From Roseateles_B sp041905785 (GTDB lineage Bacteria > Pseudomonadota > Gammaproteobacteria > Burkholderiales > Burkholderiaceae_C), in assembly GCA_041905785.1 (NCBI GenBank), contig JAYRKJ010000013.1, positions 107,055 through 171,054 on the forward strand: DNA of 64,000 nucleotides, read 5' to 3'. This document shows, piece after piece, positions 41,758-50,262 of this stretch; position 1 is the stretch's first letter; each line of letters opens with the position of its first letter. The position numbers and the translations under genes are program-made. The notes under the pieces are model-generated. The model made no database searches and was not told the origin of the DNA. It was given only the letters and a program-made list of their open reading frames with translations.

Positions 41758-44091
41758 ATGCAATCCAACCGGCAGCACTCCAACCGCCAGCTCCCCGACA
41801 CCACGGACTCTCGCAAGGCACGGCGCTGGCGTCGGCCCATCGTCTGGGGTTTAGCCTGCCTGTTGGTGGCCGTCCCCCTGCTGCTGGGCGTCGCCGCGGT
41901 CCTGGTCTACCCCAGCCTGCCCTCGCTGGACAAGCTGACCGACTACCAGCCCAAGCAGCCCCTGCGCATCTACACGGCGGACGAGGTGCTGATCGGCGAA
42001 TTCGGTGCCGAGCGCCGCAGCTACCTGCCCCTGAAGGACATCCCCAAGCGCATGCAGGATGCGCTGCTGGCGGTGGAGGACACCGCCTTCTACGAACACG
42101 GCGGCATCAGCTATACCGGCGTCTTGCGAGCGGCCGTGAGCAATCTGTTCAGTAGCCGCAAGCAGGGTGCCTCCACCATCACCCAGCAGCTGGCACGCGA
42201 CCTCTACCTCACCAAGCGTCAGCTTTACAGCCGCAAGTTCATCGAGGCGCTGCTCGCGCTGAAGATCGAAAGCCAGCTGCCCAAGGAAAAGATCCTCGAG
42301 GTCTACATGAACCAGATCTACCTGGGGCAGAAGGCCTACGGCTTCGAGGCGGCGGCCCAGACCTACTTCGGCAAGTCGCTGAAGGACCTGGACGTTGCCG
42401 AGACCGCCATGCTGGCCGGGCTGCCGCAGAACCCGGCCTATGCCAATCCGGTGGCCAATTTCCAGCGCGCCAAGCGCCGCCAGCTGCTGGTGCTGGAACG
42501 GCTCAAGGACACCGGCGTGATCACGCCCGAGGAGTACGACCATGCTCGCGATCAGAAGCTGCACATCCGCAGCTGCCAGGACGAGCGCCTGCATGGCGAG
42601 TACGTGGCCGAGCTGGTGCGCCAGCAGCTGTTCGCCCAGTACGGCGATGAGGCCTACACGCGCGGCCTCAAGGTTTACACCACGCTGATCGCTGACCAGC
42701 AGCAGGCGGCCTACCGTGGCCTGCGCAAGACTCTGCTGGAGTACGAGCGCCGCCGCCCCTGGCGCGGCCCCGAAGGCTTCGTGGAGCTGCCCGACGACGC
42801 AGCCGAAGAAGACACCGCCATCGCTCAGGCCCTGGCTGAGCATCCGGACAACGACGAGCTGCGTGCTGCCGTCGTCACCAAAATTGCCGGCGGCAAGCTC
42901 CATGCCTCGCTGCAAAGCGGCGACGAGCTGGTGATCAGCGGCGATGGCCTGCGAGCGCTGGGAAATGCCCTGTCCGACAAGGCCAGGCAAGAGCTGCAGG
43001 TCCGGCGTGGTTCCATCCTGCGCGTGCTGCGCGGCAATCCCAGCAAGGAGTATCCGCAAGGCGCTTGGGCGGTGACGCAGTCGCCCGAAGCCGAGGGTGC
43101 GCTGGTCGCCGTGGCGCCGGACAGCGGCGAGGTGCGCGCCCTGGTCGGCGGCTTCGACTTCAATCGCAACAAGTTCAACCATGCCACGCAGGCCTGGCGC
43201 CAGCCGGGTTCCAGCTTCAAGCCCATCGTCTATTCGGCCGCGCTGGAGCTTGGTATCACGCCCAACACCTTGATCAACGACGCGCCCCTGGTCTTCGACA
43301 ACTGGGAGCCGCGCAACTACGACGGCAACTATGACGGCCCCATGCCCATGCGCACGGCCCTGGCCAGGTCCAAGAACATGGTGACCATCCGCCTGCTGGA
43401 GCAAGTCAGCCCGGCGCGCGCGCGGCAGTGGGCCGGCCGCTTCGGCCTGGAGGTGGACAAGCAGCCTGACAACCTCACCCTGGCCCTGGGCTCGGGCTCG
43501 GTGACGCCCATGCAGATGGCAGGCGCCTACGCCGTTTTCGCCAATGGAGGCCAGCTGCGCAAGCCGGTGATCATCCAGCGCGTGCTGGACGCCCGGGGTC
43601 AGGTCTTGTTCCAGGCCCAGGCGGAGCCGGACGGCGAGCCGGCCATCTCGGCGCGCAATGCCTTCGTCGTCAGCAGCCTGCTGCAGGAGGTCACCACGCG
43701 TGGAACGGCTGCCCGCGCCGCTTCGCAGCTGCGCCGCACCGACCTCTACGGGAAGACCGGCACCACCAATGACTCGGTCGACGCCTGGTTCGCGGGCTTC
43801 CACCCCAAGGTGGCCGCGGTGGTCTGGATCGGCTACGACAACCCGCACAGCCTGGGTGACCGCGAAAGCGGCGGCGGCCTGGCCCTGCCGGCCTGGATCA
43901 GCTTCATGGAAGTGGCCCTGCGCGGCATCCCGCCTTCCGAGCTGCAAGCCCCCAGCGAAGGGCTGGTGCGGGAAGGATCGGAATGGGTCTTCGAGGAATT
44001 CGCTGGCGCTGCCGGCCTGCAGCAGATCGGCTTCAACACCGCCGCTGGCGCGCCGCCCGCGGCTTCGGCAGCGTCGGTCTCGCCGCCCTGA
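41758..44091 (+). CDS. mrcA: Penicillin-binding protein 1A, bifunctional transglycosylase/transpeptidase
   Basis: 777 residues from the ATG at 41758 (a TTG four codons earlier is less likely). One N-terminal membrane anchor (~32-52: VWGLACLLVAVPLLLGVAAV). GT51 glycosyltransferase domain with catalytic Glu107 in VEDTAFYEHGG and the motif GASTITQQLARDLY. Transpeptidase domain with SxxK at Ser485-Lys488 (GSSFKPIVY), SxN in SKNM and KTGTT. A long PCB_OB-like insert lies between the domains. It polymerises and cross-links peptidoglycan in the periplasm. It is divergent from the S9 peptidase gene, with 201 bp between. Confidence 0.94.
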   Translation: MQSNRQHSNRQLPDTTDSRKARRWRRPIVWGLACLLVAVPLLLGVAAVLVYPSLPSLDKLTDYQPKQPLRIYTADEVLIGEFGAERRSYLPLKDIPKRMQDALLAVEDTAFYEHGGISYTGVLRAAVSNLFSSRKQGASTITQQLARDLYLTKRQLYSRKFIEALLALKIESQLPKEKILEVYMNQIYLGQKAYGFEAAAQTYFGKSLKDLDVAETAMLAGLPQNPAYANPVANFQRAKRRQLLVLERLKDTGVITPEEYDHARDQKLHIRSCQDERLHGEYVAELVRQQLFAQYGDEAYTRGLKVYTTLIADQQQAAYRGLRKTLLEYERRRPWRGPEGFVELPDDAAEEDTAIAQALAEHPDNDELRAAVVTKIAGGKLHASLQSGDELVISGDGLRALGNALSDKARQELQVRRGSILRVLRGNPSKEYPQGAWAVTQSPEAEGALVAVAPDSGEVRALVGGFDFNRNKFNHATQAWRQPGSSFKPIVYSAALELGITPNTLINDAPLVFDNWEPRNYDGNYDGPMPMRTALARSKNMVTIRLLEQVSPARARQWAGRFGLEVDKQPDNLTLALGSGSVTPMQMAGAYAVFANGGQLRKPVIIQRVLDARGQVLFQAQAEPDGEPAISARNAFVVSSLLQEVTTRGTAARAASQLRRTDLYGKTGTTNDSVDAWFAGFHPKVAAVVWIGYDNPHSLGDRESGGGLALPAWISFMEVALRGIPPSELQAPSEGLVREGSEWVFEEFAGAAGLQQIGFNTAAGAPPAASAASVSPP

Positions 44092-44119
44092 AGCGCGGCG
44101 CGCTCCGGCGGTTCCCTCT

Positions 44120-45352
44120 TCAGGGCCTGGACGCGGGCGAGACGGCCGCGCGCTTCAGCGAGCCCCCTTCCAGCCAGCGCTGCACAGCCAGCACTTCGGC
44201 CGCGGCATCGTCCGGCCCATGCAGTTCGGGCAGCAGCACGTCCGGCAGCACCCCCTGCGTGTCGACCGGCAGCTGGGGCAGACGCAGGCTGCGCGAGGTG
44301 GCGTACCAGAGGTCGCGGCGGCCCGAAGGCAGGCCGTAGGGGCGCATATTGCTGTAGTCCAGCGCGCCGAAGCTGGGTCGGCCCAGGAGCTTGACGCCGA
44401 AACCCTGGCGCACCGTCAGCAGGAACTGCTCGCAGGAGCTGCCGCAGTCCTTGTCCATCAGCACCGCCACCTTCTGCGGCCGGCGCTGCTGCGGCGGCAG
44501 GCCGCGCTCGTACACGAAGCGATCTGCCTGCACGCGGGCCCAACTGCCGCTGGGCACGGCTCGCAAGGCGGCCAGGACCGAATGCGCGAACTGCGCGCAG
44601 TCCGCGTCACCGGGGGCATAGCGGGCGCAAATCTGCTCGTGGGCGCGCAAGTTCGCCGGTGTGGCCAGCCACTCCACGCCCGCGCTCACCGGCTGTTCGG
44701 CCAGCAGCCAAGGCAGCAAGGGGGCATAGCTGCTGTCGGCGCCACCGTCGTTGTCGCGCACGTCGATGATCCAGTTCGGGTGGCTCAGCAGGACGGCGCG
44801 CTGCTTGCCCAGCAAAGTCTCCAGCGCCGCGCGGTGCTGCGGTGAGAAGCTGGGCAGATGGATGAGCAGCGTGCGGGGCGAAAGCAGCCGCAAGGTCGGC
44901 GAGCGTGCCGGCGTCGGCGCCTCCACGGCGGTCGCGGCGGCAGCGCCGACGAAAGCCTCGGCGACCGGGCTGTTGCTGACCCACAGATGCCCCTTGCGCC
45001 AGAGCTTCACATAGCTGTTGAGCAGCGCGAGGCAGGCCTTGTCATCCGCGATCTGGGCAGCGTCGGCATGTGCCCGCAACAGGGCGGCCGCCATGGCCTG
45101 CTCGCCGCGCTGCGGGAGCAGCTCGCGAGCGCCGGCGTCGTTCTCCATCAGGAAGCCGGGGATGGCCTCCAGATCCCTGGCGCAGGCGTCGCCTGCCCCG
45201 AGCGCCTGCTCGGTGGCCTGGGGGGACTGCGCCAAGGCCCAGTCCATGCAGGCCAGGCTGCTCGCCAGGGCCAGCGCGCGGACGACGGCCCGCCAGCGCC
45301 TTTGCAGGGTCAGGTCTTGCCTCGCCAGGGCCCGTGGTGCCGGCTGATTCAT
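44120..45352 (-). CDS. S41 (C-terminal processing) peptidase-like protein
   Basis: 410 residues from the ATG at 45352, placed by AGGAGGGG eight bases upstream. The N-terminus (~28-46) looks like a Sec signal after a basic stretch. A tail-specific-protease fold is visible: TLLIHLPSF, then WIIDVRDNDGGADSSY, the nucleophile region KDCGSSCEQFLL (Ser in the place of SASASE) and RPSFGALDYSNM. No PDZ domain is apparent. The canonical catalytic Lys is not obvious, so peptidase activity is uncertain. It carries TCAGGTCTTGC (45310-45320) within its signal-peptide-coding region. Confidence 0.7.
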   Translation of the reverse strand: MNQPAPRALARQDLTLQRRWRAVVRALALASSLACMDWALAQSPQATEQALGAGDACARDLEAIPGFLMENDAGARELLPQRGEQAMAAALLRAHADAAQIADDKACLALLNSYVKLWRKGHLWVSNSPVAEAFVGAAAATAVEAPTPARSPTLRLLSPRTLLIHLPSFSPQHRAALETLLGKQRAVLLSHPNWIIDVRDNDGGADSSYAPLLPWLLAEQPVSAGVEWLATPANLRAHEQICARYAPGDADCAQFAHSVLAALRAVPSGSWARVQADRFVYERGLPPQQRRPQKVAVLMDKDCGSSCEQFLLTVRQGFGVKLLGRPSFGALDYSNMRPYGLPSGRRDLWYATSRSLRLPQLPVDTQGVLPDVLLPELHGPDDAAAEVLAVQRWLEGGSLKRAAVSPASRP

Positions 45353-45467
45353 GGTCGCGCCCCTCCTGGATTTCTGTCTTGTGCAGGCATGCTCCATGCC
45401 TGGATTGCAGCGGGTGCCGCTGTCCGCATCCGCCCTGGCCGCCCGACTGCCTGCGCCTGACGGCAAG

Positions 45468-46589
45468 TCAGCGCCGGCGCACGACCAGACTGCCCACCGA
45501 ATAGCCGGCACCGAATGAGCAGATCACGCCCGTGTCCCCCGGCTTCAGGTCGGCCCGATGGCGATGAAAGGCAATGATGGAGCCGGCCGATGCCGTGTTC
45601 GCGAATTCGTCCAGGATCAGCGGCGCCACCGCCGACCCGGCCTCGCAGCCCACCAGCTTCTTGACGATCAGCTGGTTCATGCCCAGGTTGGCCTGGTGCA
45701 GCCAGTAGCGGCGCACGCCCGTCGGTTCCAGGCCCAGGTCGGCCAGGTGCTGCTCGATGTGGGCCGCGGCCATGGGAACGACCTCCTTGAACACCTTGCG
45801 GCCCTCCTGGCGGAAGGTCTTGTCGCGGGCCAGCGGGTCGCTGTCCTCGCTGCGGTTCAGGAATCCGAAATTGTTGCGGATGTTGTTGGAGAACTGCGTG
45901 GCCAGCTTGCCGCCCAGCACTTCCCAGGCATCGGCCCCCACCGCGTCCTCGGCGCGCTCCACCAGCAAGGCGGTGCAGACGTCACCAAAGATGAAGTGGC
46001 AGTCGCGGTCTTTCCATTCCAGATGAGCCGAAGTGATTTCCGGGTTCACCACCAGCACGCAGCGCGAAGCACCGCTGCGCACCGCGTTGCAGGCCTGCTC
46101 CAGCGCAAAAGTGGCGGAGGAGCAGGCCACGTTCATGTCATAGCCGTAGCCGCCGGCACCCAGGGCCTGCTGGATCTCGATGGCCATGGCCGGATAGGCG
46201 CGCTGCATATTGGCCGCAGCGCAGATCACCAGATCCACGTCCTTGCCTTCACGGCCGGCGGCAGCCAGGGCCTGGCGCGCCGCCTCGACGGCGATCTCGG
46301 CCATCAGGGAGAGTTCATCATCGGCCCGCTCGGCAAAGCGCGGGTACATGCGGGCGGGGTCCAGCACGCCCTCCTTGTCCAGCACATAGCGCTGTTTGAT
46401 GCCGGAGGCCTTCTCGATGAACTCCACGCTCGAGTGGGCCAGGGGCGCCACGCGGCCGGCGGCGATGGCTTCGGCCTGCTCGGCGTTGTGCAGGTCCACA
46501 TAGGCGTTGAAGGCCTGGACCAGCTCGGCGTTGCTGATGGTGTGCGGCGGCTGGTAAAGGCCGGTGCCGCTGATGACGACTGCGTGCAT
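45468..46589 (-). CDS. Beta-ketoacyl-ACP synthase III-like enzyme (FabH family)
   Basis: 373 residues from the ATG at 46589, which has AGGA nine bases upstream. Thiolase fold with the catalytic Cys in NVACSSATFAL, His in YWLHQANLGMN and Asn in EFANTASAGSI. At ~370 residues with an N-terminal insert (HNAEQAEAIAAGRVAPLAHSS region), it belongs to the longer FabH-like branch found in betaproteobacteria, not classical 317-residue FabH. It is expected to condense an acyl-CoA with malonyl-ACP. Standalone, with no other fatty-acid genes nearby. Gene-symbol choice between fabH paralogues is not possible from sequence alone. Confidence 0.88.
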   Translation of the reverse strand: MHAVVISGTGLYQPPHTISNAELVQAFNAYVDLHNAEQAEAIAAGRVAPLAHSSVEFIEKASGIKQRYVLDKEGVLDPARMYPRFAERADDELSLMAEIAVEAARQALAAAGREGKDVDLVICAAANMQRAYPAMAIEIQQALGAGGYGYDMNVACSSATFALEQACNAVRSGASRCVLVVNPEITSAHLEWKDRDCHFIFGDVCTALLVERAEDAVGADAWEVLGGKLATQFSNNIRNNFGFLNRSEDSDPLARDKTFRQEGRKVFKEVVPMAAAHIEQHLADLGLEPTGVRRYWLHQANLGMNQLIVKKLVGCEAGSAVAPLILDEFANTASAGSIIAFHRHRADLKPGDTGVICSFGAGYSVGSLVVRRR

Positions 46590-46896
46590 GAACAAATCCT
46601 GTGATCGGCGCCAAGCAGGCGCCAGATGAATCGGGCAAGTGTAGCGAGCGTGCCTGGCTGCTCCATTGGCGGCTTCCCCCAGGACGTTTGCAGCAAAGCG
46701 CCGGCATTCCGCGTAGAATCAATCACCGGGCCCAAATTTTGGCGTCCGGTTTTTTGTGCCCGCACCTTGCCTTGCCGCAAGGCATCGCGGCATCACAAGG
46801 GGCTTCACCAAGCCCTGACCGGGTCTCCAAGTCAAGCGCTCGCAGCCGAGGCCGTGCACTGCACCAACGCACGCCGCAATGCGACTCCCTTGAACC
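46590..46896. other. Divergent regulatory gap between the FabH-like gene and guaC
   Basis: 307 bp without a gene. It holds a TAGAAT -10-like hexamer at 46714-46719 and, immediately downstream, a hairpin with T6 (46726-46755). Further small inverted repeats lie toward guaC (GCCTTGCCGCAAGGC at 46768-46782). No known riboswitch class was recognised. Confidence 0.4.
46726..46755 (+). terminator. Terminator-like hairpin in the guaC leader
   Basis: CCGG (46726-46729) and GCC pair with GGC and CCGG (46746-46749) around an A/T-rich loop, followed directly by T6 (46750-46755). The stem is short with a 2-nt bulge. It lies on the + strand about 140 bp before guaC. Confidence 0.45.
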
Positions 46897-47874
46897 ATGG
46901 AAATCTTCGACTACGACAACATCCTCCTGCTGCCGCGCAAGTGCCGCGTGGAGAGCCGCGCCGAATGCGACACCTCGATCGAGTTCGGCCCGCGCCGCTT
47001 CAAGCTGCCGGTGGTGCCGGCCAATATGAAGACGGTGGTGGATGAGCACATCACCGAATGGCTGGCGGCCAATGGCTACTTCTACGTGATGCACCGCTTT
47101 GACCTGGACGCCGTGGCCTATGCCCGGTCCATGCGCGACAAAGGCCTGTTCGTCTCGATCAGCTCGGGCGTCAAGGCGGCGGACTACGCGCTGGTGGACC
47201 GCCTGGCAGCCGACGGCGTGGGGGCGGACTACATCACCATCGACATCGCCCACGGCCATGCCGACAGCGTGCAGCGCATGATCGCCCACATCAAGCAGAA
47301 GCTGCCCGACACCTTCGTGATTGCCGGCAATGTGGGCACGCCCGAGGGCGTGATCGATCTGGAGAACTGGGGGGCCGACGCCACCAAGGTGGGCATCGGT
47401 CCCGGCAAGGTCTGCATCACGCGGCTCAAGACCGGTTTCGGGACGGGCGGTTGGCAGCTCTCGGCTCTCAAATGGTGTGCGCGGGTGGCCACCAAGCCCA
47501 TCATCGCGGACGGCGGCATCCGGCATCACGGCGACATCGCCAAGAGCGTGCGATTCGGCGCTTCCATGGTGATGATCGGTTCGCTCTTCGCCGGCCATGA
47601 GGAATCGCCGGGCAATACCGTCGAGGTGGACGGCAAGCTGTACAAGGAGTACTACGGCTCGGCATCCGACTTCAACAAGGGCGAGTACAAGCACGTCGAA
47701 GGCAAGCGCATCCTGGAGCCCGTCAAGGGCCGCTTCGCCGACACAGTGCGGGAAATGCACGAAGACCTGCAGAGCTCGATCTCCTACGCCGGGGGACGCC
47801 AGCTGGGCGATCTGCGCAAGGTGAACTACGTCATCCTGGGCGGCGAGAACGCGGGCGAGCATTTGTTCATGTAA
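46897..47874 (+). CDS. guaC: GMP reductase
   Basis: 325 residues, the length of the Bacillus-type (GuaC2) enzyme, not the ~346 of E. coli. IMPDH/GMPR TIM barrel without CBS domains. The catalytic Cys is in GIGPGKVCITRLKTGFG; supporting stretches are NIDIAHGH-like TIDIAHGHAD, ADGGIRHHGDIAKSVRFGA and EYYGSASDFNKGE. It reduces GMP to IMP with NADPH, recycling guanine nucleotides into the purine pool. It ends 220 bp before the acyltransferase gene. No clear ribosome site precedes the ATG. Confidence 0.95.
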   Translation: MEIFDYDNILLLPRKCRVESRAECDTSIEFGPRRFKLPVVPANMKTVVDEHITEWLAANGYFYVMHRFDLDAVAYARSMRDKGLFVSISSGVKAADYALVDRLAADGVGADYITIDIAHGHADSVQRMIAHIKQKLPDTFVIAGNVGTPEGVIDLENWGADATKVGIGPGKVCITRLKTGFGTGGWQLSALKWCARVATKPIIADGGIRHHGDIAKSVRFGASMVMIGSLFAGHEESPGNTVEVDGKLYKEYYGSASDFNKGEYKHVEGKRILEPVKGRFADTVREMHEDLQSSISYAGGRQLGDLRKVNYVILGGENAGEHLFM

Positions 47875-48094
47875 GGCCCCGCCCTTGCCCGCCCCCGGCG
47901 TTTCGGCACTGCCGGCAGCGCGCGGGGGCGCCATACCTGTAAGTCGCTGTCGCGTCCTGAATCCAGTGGTTTCCAAAGATTGCTGGGCGGCGCAAAAGGG
48001 GCGGCCCAGACCCCTATTCAGGTGTGGAGGTCGGGCCGGCTGAGCCCCCGGCCTCGCCACAATGCGGCCGGTATCCCGCTCTGATTGCGTGCTC

Positions 48095-50080
48095 ATGCTC
48101 CGGCCCGCCCCACAACCCGGTTTTCGTCTCGACATCAACGGCCTGCGCGCGTGGGCCGTGCTGGCCGTCGTCCTCTTCCACCTCGGCGTGCCCGGCCTCG
48201 GCGGCGGCTTTGTTGGCGTGGACGCCTTCTTCGTCATCTCCGGCTACCTGATGACGGGCCTGCTGCTCAAGGGGCTGGAGGCCGGGCGCATCGACGTGCG
48301 CGGCTTCCTGCTCGCCCGTGCGCGCCGCATCCTGCCTGCCCTGCTGCTGCTGTGCCTGAGCCTGCTGGCGCTGGGCTCGCTGGTTCTGCTGCCGCTGGAC
48401 TACAAGCGGCTGGCCGCGCACAGCCTGGCCACCCTGGGCTTTTTCTCCAATCACAAGTACTGGGGCGAGGCCGGTTACTTTGATGCGAGCTCGCATGAGA
48501 AGTGGCTGCTGCACAGCTGGTCGCTGTCGGTCGAGTGGCAGTTCTATCTGCTGCTGCCGCTGATCTTCTGGACGATCTGCAGGCTGGGCGGCCGCCGCCG
48601 CTCGCTCTGGCTCGTGCTGGGAGCGCTCGCCGCGGTCAGCTTGGTGACCTCGGTCTGGCTCAGCGCCAAACACCCCACCGCGGCCTACTATGGCTTGCAC
48701 AGCCGCGCCTGGGAGATGCTGCTGGGCGGCCTTTTGCTGGCCCTGCCGTCCTGGCGCGCGAGCCAGGAGCGACTGCGGCTGGCCCTGGAGCTCGCAGGCA
48801 TCGTGCTGCTGGTGGGCAGCGCGCTGCTGATCAACGGGGGCATGCCCTGGCCCGGCCTGCCCGCCCTGCTGCCGACGCTGGGCACGGCGGCCATCCTCGT
48901 TGCCGGACGCCAGGCATCCCCCTTCACTGCACCGGCGCTGCTGCAGTACCTGGGCAGCCGCTCCTACTCCATCTATCTCTGGCACTGGCCGGCCTGCGTG
49001 CTGCTGAACTATCTGGGCCAAGAGCGCCAGCCGCTGTCTCAACTGGCCGCCCTGCTGGCAACGCTCCTGCTCAGCGAGATCTCATGGCGCGTGGCCGAGC
49101 AGACCGCCGGGCAGCGCCTGGGCCGCCTGGAGCGGCGCCGGGCAGGCGCCAGCCTGGCACTGGCCACCGCGCTGCCTGTCCTGCTGGCCGCCGCCCTGTG
49201 GCTGGCGCAGGGGTGGCCGGGTCGCTTTGACCCCAAGGCCGAGCAGCTCGCCGCCGCGAGCGAGGACAGGTCCGCCCGAGCCAAGGCCTGCCATGCCCAT
49301 GCGGACCCACTGTCGCCCATGTGCCAGCACGGCGAGGGCCCGCCGGCCCTCGTGCTGCTGGGCGACAGCCATGCCGCGGCCTTGGTCAGCGCCGTGCAGG
49401 GCGCCCTGCCGCCGGGCCGCTCCCTGCTGCAGCTCAGCTACTCCGGCTGCCCCTACGTGCAGGACGCGCGCTTCGACACCCCCTGGGCTGCACCCAAGTA
49501 TGACTGCCCGGCCTTCAATCGATGGGCGCGGGACACCATCGCGGCCCTGCCGCCGGATGTCGGGGTGATCCTCGCATCGCGCTACGCGTCCCGCGCGCTG
49601 GGCGCCAACGAGGATGCGCCGGATGAGCAGCGCGCCCGGATCGACTTCCCGGCCACCGGCCCCGCCGACCCGGACCGCCTCGGCCGCTTCGCCGCGCAGA
49701 TCACGCGCGACACCTGCGAGCTGGCCGCACAGCGCCCGGTCTGGATGGTGCGCCCCATCCCCGAAATCGGCCACCATGTGCCGCACCTCATGTCCAGGCG
49801 TCTGGCCATGGGCCAGGCCCCCGAGCTGGACCTGCCGCTGCCGGCCTACCGCGCACGCAACGCCTGGATCTGGCAGGCCCAGGACCAGGCCGTGCGGCGC
49901 TGCGGTGCACGCCTCATCGATCCCACCAGCTTTCTGTGCGACGCGCAGCGCTGCATCAGCAGCCTGCAGGGCCGTCCCCTCTACATCGACGACAACCACC
50001 TCAGCGAGTTTGGCAATGCCCAGCTCGTCCCGCTGTTCCGCAGCGCGCTGCAAGAAAGCTCGAGCGTCGCATTGCGCTGA
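48095..50080 (+). CDS. OafA/YrhL-type membrane acyltransferase with C-terminal SGNH domain
   Basis: 661 residues from the ATG at 48095. An earlier in-frame ATG at 48062 sits inside CACAAT, which looks like a -10 element, so transcription would start after it. The N-terminal acyltransferase-3 domain (~1-370) has about ten membrane segments and the motifs RLDINGLRAWAVLAVVLFHLG (catalytic His in LFHLG), GGFVGVDAFFVISGY and LHSWSLSVEWQFY. The C-terminal periplasmic domain is SGNH-like, with the Ser in LLGDSHAAAL and the terminal Asp-x-x-His in DDNHLSEFG. Such proteins O-acetylate lipopolysaccharide or exopolysaccharide sugars. Confidence 0.9.
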   Translation: MLRPAPQPGFRLDINGLRAWAVLAVVLFHLGVPGLGGGFVGVDAFFVISGYLMTGLLLKGLEAGRIDVRGFLLARARRILPALLLLCLSLLALGSLVLLPLDYKRLAAHSLATLGFFSNHKYWGEAGYFDASSHEKWLLHSWSLSVEWQFYLLLPLIFWTICRLGGRRRSLWLVLGALAAVSLVTSVWLSAKHPTAAYYGLHSRAWEMLLGGLLLALPSWRASQERLRLALELAGIVLLVGSALLINGGMPWPGLPALLPTLGTAAILVAGRQASPFTAPALLQYLGSRSYSIYLWHWPACVLLNYLGQERQPLSQLAALLATLLLSEISWRVAEQTAGQRLGRLERRRAGASLALATALPVLLAAALWLAQGWPGRFDPKAEQLAAASEDRSARAKACHAHADPLSPMCQHGEGPPALVLLGDSHAAALVSAVQGALPPGRSLLQLSYSGCPYVQDARFDTPWAAPKYDCPAFNRWARDTIAALPPDVGVILASRYASRALGANEDAPDEQRARIDFPATGPADPDRLGRFAAQITRDTCELAAQRPVWMVRPIPEIGHHVPHLMSRRLAMGQAPELDLPLPAYRARNAWIWQAQDQAVRRCGARLIDPTSFLCDAQRCISSLQGRPLYIDDNHLSEFGNAQLVPLFRSALQESSSVALR

Positions 50081-50262
50081 CTGCACACTGTTGTCAATAC
50101 GACTTCCCGTCGGGTTGCGTCAACTTGATGCATCCCGGCGTCGTCTTTTTGCAGCTTCTGCTGGGATTTCACCGCTACCCTGCGCTTCCGCATCGCCAAA
50201 CAATAAAACGAACGGTCGTGCTATTTCCAAGCCGAGACCGTGCCAACGAACAGGAGACAGCC

